Assembly (NCBI GenBank): GCA_950022655.1
Contig: OX465579.1
Location: 80,487,193-80,551,192 of the forward strand
Length of the DNA: 64,000 nucleotides
Origin: Alentia gelatinosa
Lineage: Eukaryota > Annelida > Polychaeta > Phyllodocida > Polynoidae
Direction: 5' to 3'
Positions 22,401-26,640 of this stretch are shown here, in pieces; the first letter of the stretch is position 1; each line of letters starts with the position of its first letter. Under the pieces are notes generated by a model. It was given only the letters and a program-made list of their open reading frames with translations. It did not search any database and had not been told where the DNA came from. The position numbers and the translations under genes were made by a program.

Positions 22401-24263
22401 ATCCACACCAGCGTCCCGTGGCTCACCCCAGCTCGGCTCCCGGCGGCTCTCTTTGATCTCAATCAGGTCGCTGTACAAGGTCATAAAGTGGAGATGTATG
22501 ATCGGCAAAGGGTATAAGACAGCGACATTCTTGTTCCCGATTATAATCGGTGATCGGATCGGGGACAATCTGTGGAAAATGTCGCTGTCTTATGTGCTTT
22601 AGACAGGGATGGCAGTTTTCAACTTTTCCACGGAAATCTTTGTTTTCATTTCCATTTATAACATTATTGTTCTTGTATAAAACAATGACAATATAAATTG
22701 GGCCTCACTCAAGCCAATAAAACAGTGGTTAAATCCTCCTCACACACCTCAGTCCCATTCGATGGCCAACAACGATGTCTTTTCCATGTGTTCCCAGTCT
22801 CTCCGAGGCATTAAGTTCCACATGAAAAATATTTCTTTTTTTTAATGACATCAACTGACACCCCTGTATACTTGATGGACATGTTCTTTATTTCAGCCCT
22901 TCCCGGGTTCTGATTCGATGGTGTTTGTCAAGATGCAGGACAATGTGAACGTGCCACACAGTGAGTACCAACATTATGTTTCCTCCCTTGCCTATAAATT
23001 GAAATAGGTCAAACGAAAAAATGAAAAGAGAACAAAGAAAGAAAGACCTCCCACAAATAGAGAAGAACGAAATTTCGACTTTTTGTTGAGATTTGTGACC
23101 TTTTGACCTTTCTGCCACCACCAGGACGCCGCCCGGACGACCCCATGATGGTTCTCATATCCAACACCAGGGGGAACATCAATCGTGAGTTGCCTCTTTC
23201 ACAGTGGCTCCCCCTGTGTCCTGGGTGCGGAACTAACTGGTCCATCGTCTGACCGGTGTTGGGTTAAAACCGTAACCAATTAAACCATGGCTGATGGGAT
23301 GTAAACTCCTTGTGAACCCCTTCCAGCATTGTAAAGTCTTCTCTGCTTGGTACTCCCTTTTCCCCATCTCCTTTGTTATTTTTGTGAAAGTTTGGGAAAT
23401 ACGTTTTTTGACTTTGTAATTAAAGTTGATTTTGGCTGTTGGCGGTCCGCTTTAGTGAACCTCAAATGTTTATGTAGCCTTTTGTCTGCCTTTTGCCTCA
23501 AGTAATTCTATCGGGAAATATTGTTCACCCATATAGAGTCATTCCTGCTAACTTGTAGCAAAAATAACCACTTTCACTTGTGGAATAACAATAACAAGTT
23601 TCTTGATTTTACAACACACTGACATTTTATACATAGTTTAAAACTCACCAAAGGTCGTGTAGACAATACTCATAACTCACATGTACCGGTATATATTCTA
23701 GCAGTTACTACACAACATAGATTCTCCATAGTATCAGATGTAGTACAATCTAGCTTGCGTTACTTTAAACAATATTTTTGCCTTAAATAATACTTAAAGC
23801 GCAAGCCCATGCACAGTTTATCTTTCCAATTTAGTTCATACATTGACATGTAGCATACGTGTATCGATGGTATGTCCTTTAAATATCTATGTCGTTATTC
23901 AGACGAGCGGAATTTGGCAACCTTTTCTCGCCAAAGACATGGGATCAGGGTAAAAAAGAGACAGTGAAGAATCCTTCCAGATCCCGGGGGCCCTCACCAC
24001 AACTTGAAGTGGAATTAGTAAATAGCTGACATCAAAGCTCCGTAGTCTCTAGTTGGCATCGAGCCACTTCCCAGTGTCATCGTCACTAGACCTGTTTGCT
24101 ACTGTTGTATTTGATCCCTCACCCGGAAGTCGCTGATTTCCGGCAGGTATTAGCATAAAAACATCTCCGTCCGAATACCAGCAGAATAACGGACTGCTGC
24201 TAGAGTTCGTGCAGAATGCTTACCGCGTGAACATCTGTTTTGAGACGCCACCTATCCTAAATG
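1309..24263 (+). CDS. WDFY3: WDFY3/Alfy-like BEACH-FYVE scaffold gene, internal part, 23 exons (gene-level entry)
   Basis: Seen: 23 exons on the + strand, listed separately below, join into 3,805 coding bases with every phase compatible and all borders GT/AG. The translation contains family stretches such as RLKNEFPRNLV, DFLRLGDPL, SHENATP-like and DVEGLYAAVKALVCVV, HLTFSLVGTVDSG, FDLDSVWTFIFGVPAS and EYPVTLMQFF. Known: WDFY3/Alfy (Drosophila bchs) is a protein of about 3,500 residues that links ubiquitinated cargo to the autophagy machinery; it has armadillo-like and ConA-like regions first, and PH-BEACH, WD40 and FYVE domains at the C-terminus. The window covers the armadillo-like and ConA-like (LamG-type, exons 6-8) part. 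Inferred: the N-terminus lies before the window, and the C-terminal domains lie beyond it because none is found up to 64,000. WDFY4, a vertebrate paralogue, is the alternative name; in an invertebrate a single WDFY3/4 co-orthologue is expected. Confidence 0.88.
1452..2058 (+). other. Intron, nothing recognised
   Basis: AT-rich intron bounded by GTGAGT and TGATACAG. No repeat or open frame of note. Confidence 0.7.
2059..2145 (+). CDS. WDFY3: WDFY3 exon 2 of window
   Basis: 87 bp between TGATACAG and GTAAGT. It encodes (R)LKNEFPRNLVSACMMLRYL then YDMALDNFD and is one of the clearest matches to the WDFY3 family. It ends with two bases (AA), completed as Lys by the next exon. Confidence 0.92.
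2146..2826 (+). other. Intron, nothing recognised
   Basis: 681 bp of AT-rich sequence ending in a pyrimidine-rich acceptor (CCTCCCCTCAG). No repeat or coding signal. Confidence 0.7.
2827..3070 (+). CDS. WDFY3: WDFY3 exon 3 of window
   Basis: 244 bp from after CCTCAG (2826) to before GTGCGT. It encodes a low-complexity Ser/Pro stretch (PSMKRISSVLETSTEPHDLP, a run of Pro, LVKRNSTGSVTLSLLPPPPE) and then VSMLHLVPSIHCDDPQ. It ends in phase 0. The two minus-strand frames overlapping it are shadows caused by high GC. Confidence 0.88.
3086..3900. mobile_element. Composite copy A of CAGGGATG-TIR MITE, expanded by internal tandem repeat
   Basis: Begins with CAGGGATGGCAGTTTTAGAC, followed by the family head (CTTTTCCATG...CTTGTATAAAA). 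The family tail (CCTCATTCAAGC, AGTGGATTAAACC, CAATGGCCAAC, CAGTCTCTCTTAGAC) is found at about 3779-3897. A 70-bp tandem array and unrelated sequence lie between the two. The right terminal repeat is not intact. Family relatives lie at 7231, 16793, 22604, 32619 and 38263. Confidence 0.65.
3151..3430. repeat. Four tandem 70-bp units
   Basis: Four direct copies (3151, 3221, 3291, 3361) starting with CCTGGATGTCATAG or CCGGGATGTCATAG and containing CTAAAATCAGGGTATT and TATAAAACATAGAAATATTG. The last three differ at only a few positions. The unit includes CAGGGT and GGGATGTCA, resembling the MITE terminus around it. Confidence 0.92.
3901..4094 (+). repeat. 97-bp tandem duplication of an intron/exon border
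   Basis: 3901-3997 and 3998-4094 are two copies of one 97-bp block made of intron end, acceptor AG and the first 48 coding bases of the following exon. The second copy leads into the real exon. In the first copy the acceptor at 3949 is followed by LALDLQWHICEVLKDVNV and then a stop (TAA at 4004-4006). Confidence 0.9.
4047..4261 (+). CDS. WDFY3: WDFY3 exon 4 of window
   Basis: 215 bp from after TTCCACAG to before GTTGGT. Encodes LALDLQWHTCEVLKSLVRSE, RNQQVMCEVGLPHELLSHAN and MFERLAAQCLTPKDL, ending with AG of a split Arg codon. The family residues at the start fix this acceptor rather than the duplicated one 97 bp upstream, which runs into a stop. Confidence 0.92.
4262..4599 (+). other. Intron, nothing recognised
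   Basis: 338 bp bounded by GTTGGT and ACGTTTCAG. The open frame continues a short way past the donor but does not look coding. Confidence 0.6.
4600..5003 (+). CDS. WDFY3: WDFY3 exon 5 of window
   Basis: 404 bp, the longest exon seen. Encodes (R)DFLRLGDPLCC, an acidic patch AEDDDEACP, LVERRAGLDINRKLRTNGGA, VKCLVSMTTPRDVRLHGAAI, TPAFVEFDLSAEGFGCLYLA, and a Gly-rich tail (VVGAGMIGGSDPGVVGGIGS). It ends in phase 1 at GTGCGT. Very GC-rich compared with the flanking introns. Confidence 0.92.
5004..5460 (+). other. Intron, nothing recognised
   Basis: 457 bp, AT-rich, ending GCATTCACAG. No repeat or extra exon recognised. Confidence 0.7.
5461..5682 (+). CDS. WDFY3: WDFY3 exon 6 of window (start of ConA-like domain)
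   Basis: 222 bp. Encodes GERLFPPQSGMTFSSWVCVD, KFSSASNDPHPVRLLTIVRN, LICLSVYLAPRDRALFVST, QERHMPTS. The SGMTFSSWVCVDKF and RLLTIVRN patterns are those of the concanavalin-A/LamG-like fold that precedes the BEACH region in this family. Enters and leaves in phase 1. Confidence 0.93.
5683..6504 (+). other. Intron with a 13-base G tract
   Basis: 822 bp, AT-rich. It contains 13 consecutive G at 6430-6442, about 60 bases before the acceptor. Nothing else recognised. Confidence 0.7.
6505..6683 (+). CDS. WDFY3: WDFY3 exon 7 of window (ConA-like domain)
   Basis: 179 bp from after GGTGGCAG to before GTGAGC. Encodes (V)SAETEMEPLLNNTNVRFWCP, WRHLVLLFNKAGIMKNSSV and SLFVDGQHVNTQK. WRHLVLLF and SLFVDGQ are typical ConA-like strand motifs. 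Ends in phase 0. Confidence 0.92.
6945..7173 (+). CDS. WDFY3: WDFY3 exon 8 of window (ConA-like domain)
   Basis: 229 bp from after CTGTTCTAG to before GTCAGT. Encodes LHYISPNLGSGGTASPNAAT, SVFAYLGTPPALRRPSRLVW, ILEDIV-type helix (HLLEDIVSAGAV) and FTYQLGPNYVGSFQAPIG. FAYLGTPP and YELGPNYVGSFQ-like segments are strongly diagnostic of WDFY3. Ends in phase 1. Confidence 0.93.
7231..7492. mobile_element. Degenerate copy B of CAGGGATG-TIR MITE
   Basis: Diverged family copy: ATGTCAGTTTTCCCCTTTTC and GAAATCCATGTTCTC at the left, and a tail ending CCATCTGACATTTC. Terminal repeats are weak, so this is an old copy. Confidence 0.5.
7500..7747. repeat. Dispersed repeat, copy 1 (possibly tRNA-derived SINE)
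   Basis: Shares AGTAGACTTCCTGCTATATG, GGCCAGTTCTTCTCAATGTG, GTGAGATTTCTGCCTGAACT and GTGGTGTAAAAGCAGTG with 8331-8535 in the next intron, in the same orientation. The head (GGGTGAAGCACTGGACTAGT, then GGTTGTGGGTCCC) resembles the two internal promoter boxes of a tRNA, which suggests a SINE; the match is imperfect. Confidence 0.55.
8038..8177 (+). CDS. WDFY3: WDFY3 exon 9 of window
   Basis: 140 bp from after TTTGCAG to before GTAAGT. Encodes DKNEVAPPVISEDKIMFGVH, AHAMSLMTIAKIRKVFNKVD and AKSIAKQ. Ends in phase 0. Confidence 0.92.
8331..8535. repeat. Dispersed repeat, copy 2
   Basis: Diverged partner of 7500-7747 (TAGACTTACTGTTATAT, AAGGCCAGTCCTTTTCAATT, GTGAGATTTCTACCTAGATT, GGTGTAAAGTCGGCGGGAAA). 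It has an extra AT-rich stretch near 8365-8405. The two copies flank exon 9. Confidence 0.6.
8763..8874 (+). CDS. WDFY3: WDFY3 exon 10 of window
   Basis: 112 bp from after TTGTTTTACAG to before GTCTGT. Encodes LGTSAHENATPIRILHNSAG and HLSGPARSFGAILMGYL, a highly conserved family segment. Leaves in phase 1. Confidence 0.93.
8875..9335 (+). other. Intron, nothing recognised
   Basis: 461 bp of very AT-rich sequence ending TTATCCTTATCAG. Confidence 0.7.
9336..9526 (+). CDS. WDFY3: WDFY3 exon 11 of window
   Basis: 191 bp. Encodes (G)VRTFCPRPVAKVILNVGGTS, ALLGLIAMATDVEGLYAAVK, ALVCVVRSNKVAQREMDRTR and GYQ. Ends in phase 0 before GTGTGT. One of the best-conserved blocks of the family. Confidence 0.94.
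9527..10147 (+). other. Intron with weak tRNA-like stretch
   Basis: 621 bp. 9580-9630 has GGGTAGCACACTGATG and GTTCAAGTCCCGG, loosely like tRNA internal promoter boxes; this may be a SINE fragment. Otherwise AT-rich and featureless. Confidence 0.4.
10148..10300 (+). CDS. WDFY3: WDFY3 exon 12 of window
   Basis: 153 bp, phase 0 at both ends. Encodes TLAMLFTKKRHLLNSHILHL, TFSLVGTVDSGRESTVIPNS and DAFQDLLCNLE. LLNSHILHLTFSLVGTVDSG is nearly identical to the vertebrate protein as I recall it. Confidence 0.95.
10301..10782 (+). other. Intron, nothing recognised
   Basis: 482 bp, AT-rich, bounded by GTGAGT and TTCTGGTGACAG. Confidence 0.7.
10783..11015 (+). CDS. WDFY3: WDFY3 exon 13 of window
   Basis: 233 bp. 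Encodes VWRDAPGELHRSLYEHFIEL, LTESSEQKSNLKLLQEFGMV, SKLLQVLRDPGLSQQTVQII and ARILLKLLSNAHEPSLL plus AG of a split Arg codon. Helical-repeat-like composition, consistent with the armadillo-like region. Confidence 0.93.
11016..11847 (+). other. Intron, nothing recognised
   Basis: 832 bp between GTTAGT and TTGTATTTCAG. AT-rich, with no repeat family member recognised. Confidence 0.65.
11848..11978 (+). CDS. WDFY3: WDFY3 exon 14 of window
   Basis: 131 bp. Encodes (R)YGQFLVSTLPAYNVTEKSIQ and an acidic stretch LDEDEDTLDTASQNFSSGNM ending DSL. Leaves in phase 1 at GTCTGT. Confidence 0.9.
11979..12417 (+). other. Intron, nothing recognised
   Basis: 439 bp, AT-rich, ending GTCACCTTTGCAG. Confidence 0.7.
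12418..12529 (+). CDS. WDFY3: WDFY3 exon 15 of window
   Basis: 112 bp from after CACCTTTGCAG to before GTCAGT. Encodes DGENVATLIHNIQLRNQLIL, ILFKRLSSPPCTNGVNT. It ends with CA, completed as Gln by the G at 13910. LRNQLILILFKRL aligns with the family helix LRNRLLDILLKL. Confidence 0.88.
12718..13236. mobile_element. MITE with GTGTTCCATTGA terminal inverted repeats
   Basis: The left end reads GCGGGTGTTCCATTGA (12718 on). The right end reads TCAATGGAACACTCCCTC (to about 13236), which is its reverse complement over about 16 bp with a mismatch or two. The inside is CG-rich at both ends (GGCCGATATCGGCC, CCCGACGATG...CGTCGGG) with an AT-rich middle and no coding capacity. A related end occurs at 38513 (GTGTTCCACTGGACC). 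The target duplication is unclear; TA is possible. Confidence 0.65.
13471..13594. repeat. 124-bp hairpin, arms of about 50 bp
   Basis: The left arm starts ACTGGTTTCAGA and contains AGCGG and GTATGCTCC. The right arm is its near-complete reverse complement (GGAGCATACTGCCGCTTC then TCTGAAACCAGT). Arms pair over about 50 bp with several mismatches, leaving a loop near TAACTTGCGC. Could be a tiny fold-back element or a pre-miRNA-like hairpin. Confidence 0.8.
13910..14127 (+). CDS. WDFY3: WDFY3 exon 16 of window
   Basis: 218 bp from after TGCTCTCAG. Encodes (Q)MVEEIQRVLGYDWLLLFMQA, GLHQSTVILAMRMLVLMLAL, PAALSRFREGTSGGGWLDET and ECVLQNRIGMVL. FREGLSGGGWLE-like is a family hallmark. Leaves in phase 1 before GTGAGC, so the next constitutive exon or the microexon can both follow in frame. 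Confidence 0.93.
14542..14565 (+). CDS. WDFY3: Candidate 24-nt cassette microexon of WDFY3
   Basis: Seen: a 24-nt segment bounded by a strong pyrimidine tract and acceptor (TTCTTCCCTCTTCGTCTGCAG region, 14521-14541) and a donor GTGAGC. It fits phase 1 on both sides. Inclusion changes VLG-FSLN to VL-VNSDTTLKR-FSLN, adding eight residues without a stop. Skipping gives the ancestral-looking junction. Inferred: an alternatively included microexon; no transcript evidence is available. Confidence 0.6.
15036..15049 (+). repeat. 14-base G tract
   Basis: Uninterrupted run of 14 G inside the 4-kb intron. Confidence 0.95.
16793..17047. mobile_element. Copy C of CAGGGATG-TIR MITE
   Basis: Head CTTTTCCACTGAAATCCTTG, middle GGCCTCATTTACACCAATAA, tail CCATGTTTTCCCAGTCTCTC and terminus CAACTGACATCCCTG ending at 17047. 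The left terminus is degraded. Confidence 0.7.
17611..17667. repeat. Three tandem 19-bp units
   Basis: Three copies of GCTGACGTTTTCG followed by six variable bases. Each unit carries TGACGT, a CRE half-site-like sequence. Confidence 0.9.
17795..17956. mobile_element. Fold-back element, arms of about 75 bp
   Basis: The left arm (AGGAATAGGGAAACCAAGTA ... GGCTCGGAAAATTTACTGCC) is matched by the reverse complement on the right (GGGCAGTAATTTTTCCGAGC ... TTTCCCTCTATTCCT). The loop is only about 15 bases (GACGGCCAAGACCTT). No coding capacity. A non-autonomous palindromic element is the likeliest reading. Confidence 0.75.
18099..18286 (+). CDS. WDFY3: WDFY3 exon 17 of window
   Basis: 188 bp from after TGCTGGCAG to before GTAATA. 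Encodes (G)FSLNTSGGRHVNREINTDVC, HLPGFIALQWLLPKHADIPT, LYFLQMALLMGQPIKSLPAQ and KQ. Matches the family from SAGGRSTVREINRD-like through LPKHTNVPALYFL-like. Ends in phase 0. Confidence 0.94.
18287..18651 (+). other. Intron, nothing recognised
   Basis: 365 bp, AT-rich, ending TTCCTCTTTCACAG. Confidence 0.7.
18652..18798 (+). CDS. WDFY3: WDFY3 exon 18 of window
   Basis: 147 bp, phase 0 at both ends. Encodes FDLDSVWTFIFGVPASQPPG, NKPRRDAKSEMCPEAAIVIL and AMIRAMLNQ. FDLDS-WTFIFGVPAS is diagnostic. Confidence 0.95.
18799..19691 (+). other. Intron, nothing recognised
   Basis: 893 bp. AT-rich; no repeat family or extra exon recognised. Acceptor TTTATTTACGCAG. Confidence 0.65.
19692..19855 (+). CDS. 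WDFY3: WDFY3 exon 19 of window
   Basis: 164 bp. Encodes SQTWEKETTPEWLQEYPVTL, MQFFHFLYHNQPEFVPLCMS and GDFLCALAATLFPY plus AG. W-REYPVTLMQFF-YLYHN and DFLCALAAT-FP are family blocks. Confidence 0.94.
19856..20559 (+). other. Intron, nothing recognised
   Basis: 704 bp. AT-rich, with a strong pyrimidine tract before TCTCATTAG; no other feature. Confidence 0.65.
20560..20611 (+). CDS. WDFY3: WDFY3 exon 20 of window
   Basis: 52 bp from after TCTCATTAG to before GTAAGA. Encodes (R)FITDSSSELSSPVEDFK, which aligns with the vertebrate segment ending GSPAEEFK. Too short to show as a long open frame; supported by phase and by that alignment. Confidence 0.82.
21523..22598. mobile_element. Compound nested PIF/Harbinger-like MITE with fold-back structure
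   Basis: Starts AGCCTACAAGACACCGAAAT, like the element at 25559. Within it, 21912-22012 is an inverted copy, nearly identical over about 100 bp, of 22497-22598 (ends AGCCCATAAGACAGCGACA and TGTCGCTGTCTTATGTGCT). 22290-22460 is the reverse complement of the middle of the 25559 element. The segment 22014-22068 matches the host gene at 23184-23238. No transposase frame. Likely one element inserted or rearranged into another. Confidence 0.75.
22604..22866. mobile_element. Copy D of CAGGGATG-TIR MITE, both ends intact
   Basis: Left end CAGGGATGGCAGTTTTCAAC, right end ATCAACTGACACCCCTG. The ends are inverted repeats over 14 bp with two differences (CAGGGATGGCAGTT against CAGGGGTGTCAGTT). 263 bp, no coding. 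The best reference copy in the window. Confidence 0.8.
22897..22960 (+). CDS. WDFY3: WDFY3 exon 21 of window (lineage-specific region)
   Basis: 64 bp from after TTTATTTCAG to before GTGAGT. Continues in phase 0 from VEDFK with PFPGSDSMVFVKMQDNVNVP and H, and leaves in phase 1. The vertebrate protein as I recall it continues differently after this point, so assignment rests on phase and splice sites rather than similarity. Confidence 0.7.
23125..23184 (+). CDS. WDFY3: WDFY3 exon 22 of window (lineage-specific region)
   Basis: 60 bp from after CCACCACCAG to before GTGAGT. Gives RRRPDDPMMVLISNTRGNIN plus one base. Phase fits both neighbours. The first 55 bases of the border and intron that follow (23184-23238) recur inside the compound element upstream. 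Confidence 0.68.
23185..24146 (+). other. Intron, nothing recognised beyond the copied start
   Basis: 962 bp. Its first 54 bases are duplicated at 22015-22068. The rest has no recognised repeat. Acceptor region CTGATTTCCGGCAG. Confidence 0.6.
24147..24263 (+). CDS. WDFY3: WDFY3 exon 23 of window, last one found
   Basis: 117 bp from after TTTCCGGCAG to before GTAAAC. Fits phase 1 from the previous exon: (R)ISIKTSPSEYQQNNGLLLEF and VQNAYRVNICFETPPILN. Lacks an ATG but has good codon use. Leaves in phase 1. I do not recognise the segment from vertebrate WDFY3; it could be a lineage-specific insert or an alternative branch of the transcript. Confidence 0.68.
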
Positions 24264-24822
24264 GTAAACTAACCAATACGGGCTGCCACCCCCATGATGA
24301 AATCCTAGCCACATAGACGAACTGAAACCATTAAATTCCCACCTGCGGGGTATGTCAATTCGAATAACAATGCCACTATGATACCGACATCGGGGTCCCG
24401 TTGCAATATATACCTTCTATCCGTTAATAGTTCGGGGACGGGGGAGGGGGAGTGCATGATTTATCAAGGGTTCGAATTCCATTGCGGACAGACGTCAGTT
24501 TGTAAAACTGCATTCAGAATATTATCTTTTTGAATGCATAAAAGATATTTATATGCATACATATGTAGTCAACTTAATTCAAAATCCTGCATCAACATCG
24601 GATTATTATTCTCTTAAACGTGAATTAGCATTCTTATTATTCTATAGAAGATTCGCATGAGTTGATCTATTTGTTCGAGAATAACAATCTGTCTCTGTGG
24701 ATCAATAAAGTAGAAATCTAAATTTCGCGTTAGACAATATAAGGCAAGTTAGGTGACATGATACCCCCCCCCCCCCCCTTTTGAGTAAACATAAATGTTA
24801 TATGTGTGCATACTCTATTTAG

Positions 24823-24905
24823 GCGGTCATGTTAGCAGTAACCTGGAGTCTGTCACGAGACCGCCGGCCTTATAACCAACACCCTGCCCGGTTCGATTTA
24901 CTCCA
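24823..24905 (+). repeat. tRNA-derived SINE-like head
   Basis: TTAGCAGTAACCTGG (A-box-like, 24832-24846) is followed 43 bases on by GGTTCGATTTAC (B-box-like, 24890-24901). This spacing is normal for a pol III tRNA-type promoter. No clover-leaf pairing of the ends was made out, so a SINE rather than a tRNA gene. Confidence 0.4.
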
Positions 24906-25558
24906 GCCTGGGGGCAGACCGGACTTTGTTTGGGTGATACCACAAAACAAATATAACTCTTCTTAAGTCACGTGGGAAATGTGTTTTCTCTATTCCCAGA
25001 GGAAGACCACGATGAGATGCCTACTGTTTTATGAGAAGTTTACCGTTTCTTACACGAGACTGATTTTGATAACAAATAATGACTTTCGCCTGTTACATCA
25101 ATGCCATTGGTAAACACACACAAAAAATAATAAAATGAGAAAGTCCCACAGTTTACTGCTTCAGTCCTTCTAACGTTGTATAAGTAATTCATAATTGAGA
25201 GCGTGGGACAGGAACTATTTTGTTCAGCCTCATCATGGGCAAGACGAGAAGCCAGCAGTGCAAGGTATTATTTGTAAAAGCTGTATAGTTTTTTTTGTGT
25301 AACAACCATTATTATAGGCAATTCCGTTCTAATCTGAAAAGTGGAAGCTGAAATTTCTGATTCCACAGACACACAAGATATAGCGAGATAGGTCACGATT
25401 TGGTTGTCTTGCTACATCGGGCTAGGTTTGAATAATCACATGCCTATTTGTCGCTATGTGTCTTGAGGTGTAGCAGTGGTGGAGCACCAAAATAGACACC
25501 CGATATCGTGCGGCTATGTTTTGCGACAACGGAGGTACAACACATTGCGACACTGTAA

Positions 25559-26117
25559 AGCCTATAAGACACCGAAATCTGTTCCCGATTCATCCCGACC
25601 ATCGGCTCGGTGAGAGTCGGGAATAAAATTTCGGTGTCTTATACCACCTATAAGACACCGACATGTAGACTCTTCCCGACGACACCTCCTCCTTTTATAA
25701 CCTCGTACATTACCCGGGTTAAGATCAAAGAGAGCCGCCGGGAGCCGAGCCGGGGTGAGCCACGGGCCGCTGGTGTGGAATCATAGAAATTAATTCAAAG
25801 TTTAATAACTTCGGATCCAATTAAGATATCGGGAAACGGATTTCAGGTTTATAATCGCCTCTGTCTCCCCTACAAATCGGTATAAAGAACTCAGAATCGG
25901 TAGCAATCGGTGAAAGTGCGTACACCTAAATCTTAAGGTCGGGGACAGTCGGTCATATCTGACATGGTAGTAATGCCCGACGCGACGGGAAAAGCAATAA
26001 ACTCGGGTCGGTGAAGTGCGTACACCGACCCGATTGATGCAGATTGTCACAGACCCGATGGATCCGTCGGGGAAAGCTAGAATCGGGCACAGCGGTCGGG
26101 TCGGTGTCTTATAGGCT
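25559..26117. mobile_element. 559-bp PIF/Harbinger-like MITE with TAA target duplication
   Basis: Left end AGCCTATAAGACACCGA and right end TCGGTGTCTTATAGGCT are perfect inverted repeats. The element is flanked by TAA (25556-25558) and TAA (26118-26120). A 3-bp TWA duplication is the known signature of PIF/Harbinger elements. The first 100 bp form a hairpin (GACACCGAAATCTG ... ATTTCGGTGTCTTAT). No transposase frame, so non-autonomous. Shares long segments with 21523-22598. Confidence 0.85.
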
Positions 26118-26640
26118 TAAGATATAACAAGATATACCAAGATATACCATGACAAATACATCGTGTTTGTGGAATCAGCCCTCTATCATAAGTATATGAT
26201 CTTTCCTTCACTCGACCCTCAGAGCCATAGGTCACAGTGGTGAGCAGGTGCTGGAGCAGATTATCGGGATTATTGTACATGCTGGCGAGATCTGTCGGGT
26301 GGAGGATAAACAGAAAACGTGTCCAGGTCCGGGCAGATATAAGTCAGGAAGAGCACGGCCCCTGAAAGATTATGTTCGGGGTGTCGAGTCGCATGGAGCG
26401 CCATGTGTTTAATAAATATAAAGGAAATGTTTGTCTATTTAGAACACGTTTATTGGCCAGCGGTCCCTCATTAATGTGTACGAGAAATATAGCTATGATA
26501 TTCTGAAAATATACTATTTATACATGTTGCTCTTAAGTTCGCTGACCAATGAATTAGGAAGGTAAAGTTGCAAACTTTTGTTTCCACGTAGCTGAGAATT
26601 TCATCTCCTATCGAAATCCAAGTGTTGAATGAAACACAAG

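Larger units (their letters stand above)
20612..22896 (+). other. Intron carrying nested TIR elements
   Basis: 2,285 bp. The left 900 bp is AT-rich and plain. 21523-22598 is a compound fold-back element, and 22604-22866 is an intact-looking MITE that ends about 30 bp before the next exon. Confidence 0.75.
24264..26640. other. Non-coding stretch with C tract, SINE-like fragments and a MITE
   Basis: No coding exon accepted. Contains a B-box-like GGTTCGAATTCC at 24468, a 15-base C tract at 24764-24778, a tRNA-like head at 24823-24905 and the TIR element 25559-26117. The remainder is AT-rich. Confidence 0.6.
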
